A stretch of 33,440 nt of DNA from Acidobacterium sp. (GCA_003131625.1 PKVY01000030.1:103826-137265); one strand, 5' to 3'; shown: positions 1-8,693, counted from the stretch's first letter. The notes: a model not told the origin generated them from the letters alone. Program-made: numbers and translations.

Positions 1-593
1 TCCAGGCGGATGTCCGCCGTCGCGTTCCGCTGCCCGTTCGAGACAAAGTTGGTTCCGCTCGGATACGAATCCTGCGTGCCAGAACCCGTCGCCTCTGTCA
101 CGCCGCCCGCCAGAAACGTCAGTCCGAACGAGTCGCGACTCATCAGCGGAATCTGCACGAGATACGTGCTGTTCACGTCGGTCCCCAGCGTCGCATCTTC
201 TGAGTCCAGCAGCACCGGAATCGCATGCACGGTGACGTTGATCGATTCGCTCGCAGGCTTCAGCGTTGTATTCAGCGTGGCCTGCTGGTTGACCGTCAGC
301 ACAATCTTGTCCTGCTCGACGGTTCCGAATCCCTTCGCTTCGATCACCATCTTGTAGGTTGCGGGCGGCAGTGCGCGAAAGAAATAATCTCCCTGGCCGT
401 TGGTTTGCATGGTCCGCGCGATGTTCGTCCCGACATCGGTCAGGGTAACCGTCGCCCCTGGAATCACCGCGCCGCTGACGTCGCTGACCGTCCCGGCCAG
501 CACTCCTTCGTTCGTCGATTGCGCGAATACCAGCGAACCAGGGAACAGGATCGCCAGCAGAGCCGCGCGCGCGAGCCAACAGTTCCTGCGCAT
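1..593 (-). CDS. TonB-dependent receptor with N-terminal carboxypeptidase-regulatory domain (5' part only)
   Basis: Reading the minus strand from the ATG at 593 gives an open frame of 197 codons that runs off the left edge, so only the N-terminus is visible. It starts with a Sec signal peptide (charged MRRN, hydrophobic core, likely cut after LVFA at residue 24). A carboxypeptidase-regulatory-like beta-sandwich follows (about residues 28-110, with GTVSDVSGAVIPGATV and the LPPATYKMVIEAKGF pattern), then the start of a plug-like region (LLDSEDATLGTDVNSTYLVQ). This is the architecture of the large Oar-like TonB-dependent transporters abundant in Acidobacteriota, which take up glycans or siderophores across the outer membrane. 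The substrate cannot be told. The start is supported by GGGAGG five bases upstream and a good promoter farther up. The plus-strand ORFs across this stretch are shadows. Confidence 0.85.
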   Translation of the reverse strand, partial: MRRNCWLARAALLAILFPGSLVFAQSTNEGVLAGTVSDVSGAVIPGATVTLTDVGTNIARTMQTNGQGDYFFRALPPATYKMVIEAKGFGTVEQDKIVLTVNQQATLNTTLKPASESINVTVHAIPVLLDSEDATLGTDVNSTYLVQIPLMSRDSFGLTFLAGGVTEATGSGTQDSYPSGTNFVSNGQRNATADIRL

Positions 594-654
594 TAAAGCC
601 TCCCAGATTGCATACGAAACATTGATTGATTTCCTCTTGTTTCGTATTTACGCT

Positions 655-683
655 TTTTTAGTCCCTACTCGTCCGTCTGTCAA
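655..683 (-). promoter_or_regulatory. sigma70-type promoter of the TonB-dependent receptor gene
   Basis: On the minus strand a perfect -35 box TTGACA (683-678) is followed after 17 bases by TAAAAA (660-655), which differs from the -10 consensus TATAAT at two positions. The site lies about 60 bases upstream of the receptor ATG at 593, leaving a short 5' leader that ends in the GGGAGG ribosome binding site. Only sequence resemblance supports this. Confidence 0.6.
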
Positions 684-980
684 GTGAATCGCCCCACTTC
701 TGCACGTCCGGCTGTTTGCCGCTATCCAAACCGCATCGCCGCGGGTCGCGCTCATGGACCGCATGCCCCTCAATCGAAACAAGGAGCTATCGCTGGATTT
801 TGATTCCTATCCAATTGTTACTTTTCTTCCTTGTGACACGACCCTGACAATCGCCACTCTCTGCCGGATCGCTGTTACGCGCATCTGGATGCGTCGAAAT
901 GCAGTTTTTAGAAGGGCGTTGCTCTACCAACTAAGCTACGAACTCACACCAGATTCCAGGTGAATACAGCAGAGGCGCGC
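684..980. other. gene-poor stretch with a tRNA fragment
   Basis: No convincing coding region is seen between the receptor promoter and the 3' end of the permease. Short open frames here lack recognisable domains. The only structured element found is the tRNA-like 5' half at 908-945, described separately. The GCATC-TG-GATGC self-complementary motif near 891-902 has too small a loop to call a terminator. Confidence 0.5.
908..945 (-). pseudogene. 5' half of a tRNA-Arg(TCT)-like gene (remnant)
   Basis: On the minus strand, a 7-base acceptor-like stretch (GAGTTCG) is followed by the hallmark TAGCTTAGTTGGTAGAGCA, in which GCTT pairs with GAGC as a D-stem around AGTTGGTA. It continues with ACGCC and the loop CTTCTAA, placing TCT at anticodon positions 34-36 (arginine, AGA codons). 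After the anticodon loop the similarity stops. The 3' side of the anticodon stem (expected GGCGT) is absent, no paired T-arm can be drawn around the nearby TTCGAC, and no 3' acceptor strand matches. The piece therefore cannot fold as a tRNA. Breakage at the anticodon loop is where some integrases recombine, so it may be an old attachment-site remnant, but no integrase lies nearby. Confidence 0.45.
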
Positions 981-2330
981 TCAATCCGCAGCCGGAGCCG
1001 CCGCCAGGCGGCGGCGAGCGAGAGGAACGGCGGTGAGCCAGTAGAGCACCGGGCCCATCATCGCCACGATCAGGGAGAAGAGCAGCGCGGACATGGATCC
1101 CATGAGTTTTTCACCGCGCGATGCGTAAAGAGCATAGCCGATGAGTACCGCGGGACCTACGCCCAGGGCACAGGCAAACGCCAGATTGCCGGCTTTGAAT
1201 GGGCGTTCGAGGCTGGGTTCGCGAAGACGCAGAACGATGAGGGCGACAAACTCCAGGAGCAGGCTCGATCCATAGAGAATCAGATCGATGGAGATGAGCC
1301 TCTCGAATTTGAGATTGAGGGCGAGGGCCCATCCCAGGCCGCACAACAGCACACTGACCCAGGGAACACCCCGACGGTTGCGTCGCGCGACGAATTTGGG
1401 CAGCATGCCGTCTTCGGCCATGGCGAAGGGGAGCCGCGTGTAGCTGAGCATCAGGGCGTTGAACATGCCAACGCCACAAATAGCGCCGCCGGCCAGCACG
1501 GCCAGCCCCAGCAGAGGGCCGCCAATCGACGTAGCGGCGATCATCCAGTCGCCGGTCGAGAAGCTTTGCACGGAAATGCCGGCCAGCGCCATGGCCAGGA
1601 GGGGCAGGATATAGGTGACGGCGGTGAGCGCGGCGGCGGCGACCATGCCGATGGGGTAGTTGCGCTGCGGATTCTCGACTTCCTGGGCGACGGTAGAAGC
1701 GTTGTCCCAGCCCATGTAATTCCACATGGCAACCAGGAGCGCCGTGGAGAGCGCAGGTTCGGAGCCGGTTAGATTCCAGTGCACCGCGGGGTGCTTCGAA
1801 AATCCATGCCAAAACCCGAGCGCCACGAAGATAGCGAAGGGCGCGAGAAGGAGGGCCGAGAGCCAGACGGAGCCTTCACCGACAGCGGACGCGCCACCAA
1901 GATTCCACATGCAGCACAGCACGACCACGGCCAGGGACCACGCATATCCGTGCCATCCGGCGGTGAGCGCGGGGTTGAACTTGCCCAGGTAGCTCACAAA
2001 GATGGCGGGATAGATCGCCATGTCGAAGATGCTGGCCGAAAGCGAGAGCCAGCTCTCCTGGTAGCCCCAGAACGGGCCCATGGCGCGCCGCACCCAGGCG
2101 TAGAAGCCGCCTTCGGCGGGGATGGCGCTGGCCAGCTCGCCAATCATCAGGGCCGTGGGCAGGCTCCAGAGAACCGGAAGGGCCAGGAGGATGACGATGG
2201 CCCGGGCGTAGCCAGCTCCGCCCAGGATGTCCTCAATGCCGTAGGGGCCACCCGACACCATAAAGTATGTGGCGGCGATGAGCGGCAGGAAGCGCATCTT
2301 TCGCGGGGGCGGCCTGAGGGCAAAAAGCAT
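981..2330 (-). CDS. APC-superfamily amino acid/polyamine permease (plant PUT-like)
   Basis: A 449-residue, strongly hydrophobic protein with about twelve membrane segments and no signal peptide, the usual size and topology of APC-superfamily secondary transporters. The first helix carries the broken-helix substrate motif as VSGGPYGIEDI, and segments 2-3 carry LWSLPTALMIGELASAIP and GGFYAWVRRAMGPFWGYQ. This pattern is closer to the plant polyamine/paraquat (PUT/RMV1-type) branch than to classical LysP or YjeH proteins. It probably imports an amino acid or polyamine with a cation; the substrate is not predictable. The gene stands alone, divergent from the cellulose operon. A start at the second Met (2297) would give a more usual short N-terminus, because neither candidate start has a strong ribosome binding site. 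Confidence 0.85.
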   Translation of the reverse strand: MLFALRPPPRKMRFLPLIAATYFMVSGGPYGIEDILGGAGYARAIVILLALPVLWSLPTALMIGELASAIPAEGGFYAWVRRAMGPFWGYQESWLSLSASIFDMAIYPAIFVSYLGKFNPALTAGWHGYAWSLAVVVLCCMWNLGGASAVGEGSVWLSALLLAPFAIFVALGFWHGFSKHPAVHWNLTGSEPALSTALLVAMWNYMGWDNASTVAQEVENPQRNYPIGMVAAAALTAVTYILPLLAMALAGISVQSFSTGDWMIAATSIGGPLLGLAVLAGGAICGVGMFNALMLSYTRLPFAMAEDGMLPKFVARRNRRGVPWVSVLLCGLGWALALNLKFERLISIDLILYGSSLLLEFVALIVLRLREPSLERPFKAGNLAFACALGVGPAVLIGYALYASRGEKLMGSMSALLFSLIVAMMGPVLYWLTAVPLARRRLAAAPAAD

Positions 2331-2762
2331 CTCGTGAATTTAACAGCCCGGGTCGGCCGTGCAAAGAGGAAGGCGAGCCTGAAGCAGACCGCCAGGTGAG
2401 GACCCGTGCACTGTATTTAGGGCTCTTTTGTTCGGCTTAGAGCCCCTGTCGTAACGGAGCCTGGGTTACTGAAGAGGAATGGTCCGAGAGAAGCCTAAAG
2501 ATTTATCCTGGTTGAACTTCTACTCTAAGAGTGTTTTCCTGGCAGGAATCAGGTTGACGGATCAGCAAACGTGCTTTCCTTCCCAGGGCGGAGCACCGAC
2601 GGGTGGCCAGAAGACGACAGTAACAATGAAGTGCTATTGCCGTGCAATTTCCCGGCGGAGCAGCGTGGTAAAGTCCGGGGCCAGCCATCGGTCAGACGCG
2701 GTATTCGACCAGGGATGAGGGCTCCTGTTGCGCTTCGGGGCTCAGGCGAAGGTGATGACGCG
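2331..2762. promoter_or_regulatory. divergent intergenic region between permease and cellulose operon
   Basis: 432 bases lie between two divergently transcribed units, so both promoters should be here, but no clear -35/-10 pair was found. The one structured element seen is an inverted repeat GGGCTC (2420-2425) / GAGCCC (2440-2445) with a 14-base spacer, which could be an operator or a small stem-loop. The frame of the first cellulose gene is open back to 2571, but that extension has no domain and atypical composition, so the stretch is treated as untranslated leader. A c-di-GMP (GEMM) riboswitch was looked for because of the downstream genes; the conserved GEMM core bases were not found. Confidence 0.4.
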
Positions 2763-4151
2763 ATGAAGCAGGAACCGGACGAGATGAGCGCCCGTAACCC
2801 GGACAACAGCGAGCAGGCGGACGACGTCGCGACGCTGTATTCCTGGGCGAACCTGCATGGAGCCAAATACCGGGATTTCAGCGCCTCGCGCCAGCAGGTG
2901 CGAGCACAGATGCGCCAGCGGACGCTGGCCGAACGGGCGAGGGTGTCGCGCGAGGAAGCACAGAAGGCGCCTGTGCCACGGGTTGAAGCTCCCGGATGGG
3001 AAGATCTGCTCCGGGCAGGTCCGCCAGTGGTGGTGACCGGGCCAGTTCGCCACGAAATTCCGAGCGAGCGGCGGCTGGAGAGACCAGAGGAAATGGAGCG
3101 GATGCCGGGCACCTTGCCGGCCGCTGGTGATGCAGGCATCTCGCCGCGCTACGGATTGGCGGTGGCGCCGTATCTTCGGGATGAAATCAGTGGCGAGGAA
3201 CGGCTGGCCGCCGAAAGGGCGGCGGATCAGGAAGAAGGGCCGCCGGTGCGTCCCGCGTGGCTGACGGAAAGAGAATCGCCGCCGGTGCAGGTTCCGGTGA
3301 CGGAGACGCCGCAACCGTCGCAGGAGCGGACCGCAGCACGGTGGTATGCGCTGCGCGGGATTTTGGGGCGGAGTCCGGAGGACACGCAGCCGGACCGGGT
3401 GGAAGGCCAGGTTCCGGTGCTGGCGATCTTCTCGCTGGCGGGCGGAGTGGGGAAGACGAGCCTGGTGGCGGCGGTGGGCCGGGGTCTGGCGGCGCGCGGC
3501 GAACGCGTGCTATTGACGGATACGAGTTCGTTTGGGGTGCTGCCTTTTTATTTTGGAGCGCGGGAAGTCAAGCCTGGGGTGGTCCGCACGTTCAGTGGAG
3601 GGACGAGCGATCCGCCGATTCGGGTGCTGACTCTGGAAGCGGAGCGATACGAGGCGGATCCCGATCTGCTGCGGAGGGAAATGACGCGCGGGGCGCATGA
3701 CTCCAGCCGGGTGCTGATCGACGTGGCGACGGGATCGGGGGCGATGCTGCGGCAGGCCGCGCGGCTGGCGCCCACGGTGCTGGTTCCAGTGGTTCCGGAT
3801 ATGGCGTCGGTGGTGACGCTGCAATCGCTGGAGGGATTTTTTCGCAATCAGGAGGGATTGAGCGGCAAGCCGCTGCAGGCCTGGTTCGTACTGAACCAGT
3901 TCGATCCGTCTTCGCCGCTGCACCTGGATGTGCGAGAGGCTTTGCGGCAACTGCTGGGTGAGCGGCTGCTGCCCTTTGCCGTGCGCCGGAGCGCGGCAGT
4001 GAGCGAAGCGCTGGCGGAAGGCATGACGGTGCTCGACTACGCGCCCAATTCACCGGCTGCGGAAGACACCATGAGCCTGGTGACGTGGATTCGCAACACG
4101 TCGGCGGCGATGAGCGCGGGGCATCGCGGGGTGCGCTGGAGCGAACGATGA
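2763..4151 (+). CDS. bcsQ: BcsR/BcsP-like domain fused to BcsQ (ParA-type ATPase of cellulose synthesis)
   Basis: A 462-residue protein, about twice the length of classical BcsQ. Residues 19-58 (DVATLYSWANLHGAKYRDFS and on) resemble the small BcsR/BcsP-type proteins of bcs operons. Residues 60-215 are charged, Pro-rich and probably disordered. Residues 217-445 form a MinD/ParA-type ATPase with P-loop AGGVGKTS (Lys231), Walker-B-like VLIDVATG (317-324) and the switch region LVPVVPDMASVV. As in other BcsQ proteins, the first Lys of the deviant Walker A motif is not conserved (Ala here). BcsQ is thought to help position and assemble the cellulose machine with BcsR. The chosen ATG at 2763 has an AAGG about ten bases upstream; an in-frame ATG at 2715 is the alternative. 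The stop overlaps the next start (ATGA), so translation is coupled to bcsAB. Confidence 0.85.
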   Translation: MKQEPDEMSARNPDNSEQADDVATLYSWANLHGAKYRDFSASRQQVRAQMRQRTLAERARVSREEAQKAPVPRVEAPGWEDLLRAGPPVVVTGPVRHEIPSERRLERPEEMERMPGTLPAAGDAGISPRYGLAVAPYLRDEISGEERLAAERAADQEEGPPVRPAWLTERESPPVQVPVTETPQPSQERTAARWYALRGILGRSPEDTQPDRVEGQVPVLAIFSLAGGVGKTSLVAAVGRGLAARGERVLLTDTSSFGVLPFYFGAREVKPGVVRTFSGGTSDPPIRVLTLEAERYEADPDLLRREMTRGAHDSSRVLIDVATGSGAMLRQAARLAPTVLVPVVPDMASVVTLQSLEGFFRNQEGLSGKPLQAWFVLNQFDPSSPLHLDVREALRQLLGERLLPFAVRRSAAVSEALAEGMTVLDYAPNSPAAEDTMSLVTWIRNTSAAMSAGHRGVRWSER

Positions 4152-7100
4152 CCCAGGCCGACATGTGGCAGGGATTTGAAACGGGACAGGGGCCCTTTTT
4201 CCGGCTGCTGCGGATCGTTCTGGTCGCGGCCGGGATGGTGGTGCTGTTCTTTTTCGGCTCGCTGTCGCTGTCGTGGCCACAACAGGCGGTGCTGGGGCTG
4301 CTGATCCTGCTGCTGTGCATCTGGCTGAGCCGGGTTTCGGATTCTTATCTGATCACGCTGACACTGATGATGCTGTCGATGTTCGCCACGTTCCGTTACG
4401 GGTGGTGGCGGGTGAGCAGCATCGTCGCGTTCTTCCAGGATCCAGGAACGAAGTGGGGTCCGGTGGACGTGTTTTTCATCCTGCTGCTGCTGGGCGCGGA
4501 GGCCTACGCGTTCGCGATTCTGTACATGGGATTCCTGCAAACAGTGTGGCCGCTGCGGCGGGCGCCGGTGGCGCTGCCCGACGATCCGGAGGACTGGCCG
4601 GAAGTCGACCTGCTGATCCCAACCTATAACGAGCCGCTGAACGTGGTGCGGTACACGGCGCTGGCGTCGCTGAACATCGACTGGCCGGCGGAGAAGCTGC
4701 ACGTGTACATCCTCGATGACGGAAACCGCGAAGAGTTCAGGGAATTCGCGGTAGAGGCGGGGATCGGCTACATGACGCGGGGGGACAACATCCAGGCCAA
4801 GGCGGGCAACATCAATCATGCGCTGAAGAGCCTGAGCTCGCCGTATGTGGCGATCTTCGATTCGGATCACGTGCCGACGCGCAGTTTTCTGCAGATGACG
4901 GTCGGGTGGTTCCTGAAGGATCCGAATCTGGGCATGCTGCAAACGCCGCATCATTTTTATTCGCCGGATCCGTTTGAGCGGAACCTGGGGCAGTTCCGGG
5001 TGATCCCGAACGAAGGCGAGCTCTTCTACGGGATCGTGCAGGACGGCAACGATTTCTGGAATGCCGCGTTCTTCTGCGGCTCGTGCGCGGTGCTGCGGCG
5101 CGAAGCGCTGGACGAGATCGGTGGAATTGCAGCGGAGACGGTTACAGAAGACGCGCACACCTGCCTGCGCATGCAGACGCGCGGGTGGAACACGGCGTAC
5201 ATCAACATTCCGCAGGCGGCGGGCCTGGCGACAGAGCGGCTGTCGGCGCACGTGAAGCAGCGGATCCGGTGGGCGAGAGGAATGATCCAGATCCTGCGGA
5301 TCGAGAATCCTCTGTTCGCGCCGAACCTGACGCTGGCGCAGCGGCTGTGCTACTTCAACGCAATGACGCACTTCCTGTATGCGCTGCCGCGGCTGATTTT
5401 TCTGACGGCGCCGCTGATTTATCTGATTTTCGGATTCACGAACGTGCCGGGGTACTGGATCGCGATTTTGGCCTATGCGCTGCCCCACCTCACGCTGTCG
5501 AGCGTCACGAACAGCCGCATTCAGGGCTACCATCGGCACTCGTTCTGGAACGAAATTTACGAGACGGTGCTTTCGCCGTACATTCTGCTGCCCACGCTGA
5601 CGGCGCTGTTCAATCCGAGGGCGGGTAAGTTCAACGTGACGAGCAAGGGCGGCCTGGTCACGCAGACGTTTTTCGATGCGCGGATCGCGCAGCCGTTCAT
5701 CGTACTGCTGGCGTTCAACGCGCTGGGACTGCTGATGGTGATCCCGCGCTTCCTGCACGTGCCTGGGCTGGGATGGCTGTGGGACGGGACGCATCCGGGC
5801 ACGATCATCACCAACGCGCTGTGGACCTCGTTCAATATTGTGATCCTGAGCGTGTGCGTTGCGGTAGCGCGCGAGGCGCGGCAGACACGGCAGCATGTGC
5901 GCATCAACTTCGCGGCGCCGGTGCGCGTGCAGATGGCCGACAGCAGGATTGTGCCGGGGCAGACCATCGACGTTTCCAGCGGCGGCCTGGCGATGGAGCT
6001 GCTGGAAGGCATGCATGCCAACCACGGCGAGGCACTGAAGGTGATCTTTCCGCTGCGGACGGGCGATGCCGAGCTGCCGGCAACGGTGGTGGGGCTGGCG
6101 AACAACGTGCTGCGCCTGCAGTTCGATCCACTGACGGTGCCGGAAGAAGAAATGCTGACCATGGTGTTGTTCTCGCGGGCCGATTCCTGGCTGGGATGGG
6201 GGGAATCTCGCGAGGTGGATCAGCCGCTGCGGAGCCTGGGCCGGATCATTCGCATCGCGTTTCGCGGATTAGGAATGGCGTTTGCATCGATGAGACCGCA
6301 CCGCGGCGGACAGCAGAGCAAGAGCAAGAAGGCGCCGCTGACGGCGGAGAGCCTAATTCTGCTGCTGGCGCTGGGTCTGGCGGGATGGGGTGCGACAGCC
6401 AGGGCGCAGACCAGCGACGCAACCGCACCGGCTGCCGCGCCAGCCCCTGCGGAGGCGACAACGCTGGCGGCGGGAAGCTTCAGGACGGAGCAGAACCTTT
6501 TCGATCTGGGTGTGCCGGGGCCGATCAATCTGCGCGGCACCGACGCCTACGACACGATTTACTTCGCGATTCCCCAGAACGAAGTGGTGAAGCAGGCGTC
6601 GATGCACCTGTACTACCACTTCTCGCCGAGCCTGATCCCTTCGCAGAGTCACCTGAAGGTGATGTTGAACGGGACGGTGTTCGCGACGCTGCCCGTTCCA
6701 GAGACTCCTTCGAATGGCGCAGTGATCGAGTCGGATGTGGTGGTTCCGGCCGACCTGCTGGTGCGGAACAATCAGCTGACCTTCGAGTTTATCGGGCACT
6801 ACGCGCAGACGTGCGAAGACCCGACGAACTCGGCGTTGTGGGCGCACGTGGACCTCAATACCAGGATCGCGATTGAGGGGGATTTGCTGCCGCTGGCCGA
6901 CGATCTGAAGCAGCTGCCGCTGCCCTTTTTCGATGCGCAGCTGGCGAAGCCGCCCGTGATTCCTATCGTGTTTGGAGCGACGCCGTCGCTCACGGGGCTG
7001 GAAGCGGCCGGGGTGCTGAGTTCGTGGTTCGGAGTGCTGGGAGATTATCGGGCGATGCGGTTTCCTGTTTCAGTGGGAACGCTGCCCACGGGCAACGTGG

Positions 7101-8569
7101 TGCTGATCGCGGAAGGCCCGAACGCAATGCCGCCGGGACTAAACCTGCCGGGTGTGCAATCGCCGACGGTGGCGGTGCGCAAGAATCCCGTCGATCCGTA
7201 TGGGAAGGTGCTGATCGTAACCGGCGCGGACGCGGATCAGACGCTGGCCGCAGCGCAGGCACTGGCGACGGGCTGGCCGGGACTGCAGGGCTCGACCTCA
7301 ACGATTACGGATCTGCGTTTGCCGAAGAGCAACCCGGACGATGCGCCGCGCTGGCAGCAACCGGATGGCAAGATTCAGCTGTGGAATTACAGCTCGTCGG
7401 ATTCGCTGCAGGGTGACGGCAACGAGCCGATGACGACGTACTACCACGTGCCGCCCGACCTGTTCTACGGCGATACGCAGAATGTGCTGCTGCACCTGGA
7501 TTACCGGTATAACGCGATCCCGATCGGGCCTATCTCAAGCATGCAGGTGGAGTCGAACGATGCGTACCTGGGTTCGGTGCCGCTGGTCCCGGGCAAGGAA
7601 GCATCGAGGGAAACGTCGGTCAATCTGGCGATTCCAGTGGTGAACCTGCGGCCGTTTTCCAACTCGATGAAGTTCCGGCTGACGTTTCAGCTGCTGAAGA
7701 GCGGCAACTGCAAAGACACGGTCCCCGCCAATCTGGTGGGATCGATTCTCAGGAGTTCCTATATCGATCTGCGCGGCCTGCCGCACTGGGCAGCGATGCC
7801 AAATCTGGAGTTGTTCTCGAATGCGGGGTTTCCGTTTACGCGCTACGCGGACCTGAGCCAGACCACGATTGTGCTGCCGGATCAGCCGTCGCTGCAGGAA
7901 GTCGAGACCTATCTGACGATGATGGGGCATTTTGGCGCGGAGACGGGCTATCCGGCGATTCGCGTGACGGTGGCCGGTCCGGATGTGCTGCAGGCGGGCG
8001 CCAACGAAGATTTCCTGGTGATCACGACCGGGCAAAGCAATGGAGCGGTGGGAAAGCTCGCCGGCGGGATGCCGGTGACGTTCGGCGACAACAGCCTGAA
8101 GGTGCAGGATACGCGCGGCTTCTTTTCGACGTTCCACAACATGTGGTGGAAGATACCGGCGACCGATCAGCTGTCGTCGGGAGAGATCGGAACGACGGGT
8201 GTTCCCGATGCGCTGATCGAGGAAATCGAATCGCCGTACGCGAGCGGACGGACGGTGGTGCTGATCGATGTGAAGAGCGCCGCCAATTCTGAACCGATGC
8301 TCAAGGCGTTTCTGGAGAGCTCGCAGTCGAGCGCCGTGTCGGGCACGGTGGCGCTGCTCGAGGGAACGCGTTTCGAGAGCTATCGTATCGGCAACAACCT
8401 GTATCACGTCGGGGTTCTGCCGTGGTGGACTGCGGTGGGTTTGTGGTTCATGCAGGTGCCCTGGATGGTCGATCTGGTGGTGCTGGCGATCAGTTTTGTG
8501 TTTGCCATCTGGATACGGGGGTGGCTGCGAGCGAAAGCGCGGCGGCGCTTATTGGTAGTAGAGGGCTGA
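4148..8569 (+). CDS. bcsAB: fused cellulose synthase BcsA-BcsB (catalytic, PilZ and periplasmic carbohydrate-binding parts)
   Basis: One 1473-residue frame covers both core subunits. The BcsA half (1-725) has membrane helices and a GT2 glycosyltransferase domain with DDG (190-192), DSD (238-240), TED (333-335) and QRIRW (371-375). It also has the gating-loop motif FNVTSK (495-500) and a C-terminal PilZ domain with RQHVR (581-585) and DVSSGG (608-613) for c-di-GMP. It should polymerise UDP-glucose and extrude the chain. Residues 735-753 form a signal-peptide-like hydrophobic segment ending ATARA before Gln754. The BcsB half (754-1473) has the BcsB pattern YAQTCEDPTNSALWAHV and ends in a transmembrane anchor and Arg-rich tail. 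The start at 4148 overlaps the bcsQ stop (ATGA). A BcsAB fusion is known in Komagataeibacter (AcsAB). All catalytic and c-di-GMP residues looked for are present. Confidence 0.95.
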   Translation: MTQADMWQGFETGQGPFFRLLRIVLVAAGMVVLFFFGSLSLSWPQQAVLGLLILLLCIWLSRVSDSYLITLTLMMLSMFATFRYGWWRVSSIVAFFQDPGTKWGPVDVFFILLLLGAEAYAFAILYMGFLQTVWPLRRAPVALPDDPEDWPEVDLLIPTYNEPLNVVRYTALASLNIDWPAEKLHVYILDDGNREEFREFAVEAGIGYMTRGDNIQAKAGNINHALKSLSSPYVAIFDSDHVPTRSFLQMTVGWFLKDPNLGMLQTPHHFYSPDPFERNLGQFRVIPNEGELFYGIVQDGNDFWNAAFFCGSCAVLRREALDEIGGIAAETVTEDAHTCLRMQTRGWNTAYINIPQAAGLATERLSAHVKQRIRWARGMIQILRIENPLFAPNLTLAQRLCYFNAMTHFLYALPRLIFLTAPLIYLIFGFTNVPGYWIAILAYALPHLTLSSVTNSRIQGYHRHSFWNEIYETVLSPYILLPTLTALFNPRAGKFNVTSKGGLVTQTFFDARIAQPFIVLLAFNALGLLMVIPRFLHVPGLGWLWDGTHPGTIITNALWTSFNIVILSVCVAVAREARQTRQHVRINFAAPVRVQMADSRIVPGQTIDVSSGGLAMELLEGMHANHGEALKVIFPLRTGDAELPATVVGLANNVLRLQFDPLTVPEEEMLTMVLFSRADSWLGWGESREVDQPLRSLGRIIRIAFRGLGMAFASMRPHRGGQQSKSKKAPLTAESLILLLALGLAGWGATARAQTSDATAPAAAPAPAEATTLAAGSFRTEQNLFDLGVPGPINLRGTDAYDTIYFAIPQNEVVKQASMHLYYHFSPSLIPSQSHLKVMLNGTVFATLPVPETPSNGAVIESDVVVPADLLVRNNQLTFEFIGHYAQTCEDPTNSALWAHVDLNTRIAIEGDLLPLADDLKQLPLPFFDAQLAKPPVIPIVFGATPSLTGLEAAGVLSSWFGVLGDYRAMRFPVSVGTLPTGNVVLIAEGPNAMPPGLNLPGVQSPTVAVRKNPVDPYGKVLIVTGADADQTLAAAQALATGWPGLQGSTSTITDLRLPKSNPDDAPRWQQPDGKIQLWNYSSSDSLQGDGNEPMTTYYHVPPDLFYGDTQNVLLHLDYRYNAIPIGPISSMQVESNDAYLGSVPLVPGKEASRETSVNLAIPVVNLRPFSNSMKFRLTFQLLKSGNCKDTVPANLVGSILRSSYIDLRGLPHWAAMPNLELFSNAGFPFTRYADLSQTTIVLPDQPSLQEVETYLTMMGHFGAETGYPAIRVTVAGPDVLQAGANEDFLVITTGQSNGAVGKLAGGMPVTFGDNSLKVQDTRGFFSTFHNMWWKIPATDQLSSGEIGTTGVPDALIEEIESPYASGRTVVLIDVKSAANSEPMLKAFLESSQSSAVSGTVALLEGTRFESYRIGNNLYHVGVLPWWTAVGLWFMQVPWMVDLVVLAISFVFAIWIRGWLRAKARRRLLVVEG

Positions 8570-8582
8570 TGATGGAGATGCG

Positions 8583-8693
8583 AGGGCCCACAGGGGGTTA
8601 GCGCCGGGAGGGCTACTGGAGGGTTGGGGGTAGTGAGGGGCACCGGGCGGATAGTGCCACCTCCTTCGGGTGATCGCGCGGAAGGGCCCACAG
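8583..8693. repeat. 11-bp direct repeat in the bcsAB-bcsC spacer
   Basis: AGGGCCCACAG occurs at 8583-8593 and again at 8683-8693, exactly 100 bp apart, in the 143-bp spacer between the bcsAB stop and the bcsC start. The stretch between them is G-rich and includes the self-complementary GGCAC/GTGCC pair around 8639-8657. The GGGCCC core is itself palindromic. Function unknown; it could be a processing or attenuation element or a small duplication. Confidence 0.5.

Noticed and set aside
845-907. 3' half and T-arm of the tRNA-like sequence
   Set aside because: A TTCGAC stretch is present near 893-898, but neither register gives a 5-bp T-stem and no acceptor strand matches, so a full tRNA was not called.
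998-1016. GCC/GGC-rich palindrome near the 3' end of the permease as a terminator
   Set aside because: It lies inside the coding region (Arg/Ala repeats), its loop is too small, and no T-tract follows.
2331-2762. c-di-GMP riboswitch upstream of the cellulose operon
   Set aside because: A GCAAAC stretch near 2565 recalls the GEMM-I motif, but the second conserved core (ACGCAAAGCC type) and the tetraloop-receptor arrangement are missing.
2571-2762. 64-residue N-terminal extension of the BcsQ fusion protein
   Set aside because: The frame is open, but the residues look like translated non-coding DNA and the BcsR-like domain begins right after the Met at 2763.
4037-6025. Long minus-strand open frame (662 codons) opposite bcsAB
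   Set aside because: It is rich in Arg, His and Gln with no domain or membrane segment, a typical shadow of a high-GC gene on the other strand, and it covers the conserved BcsA catalytic motifs.
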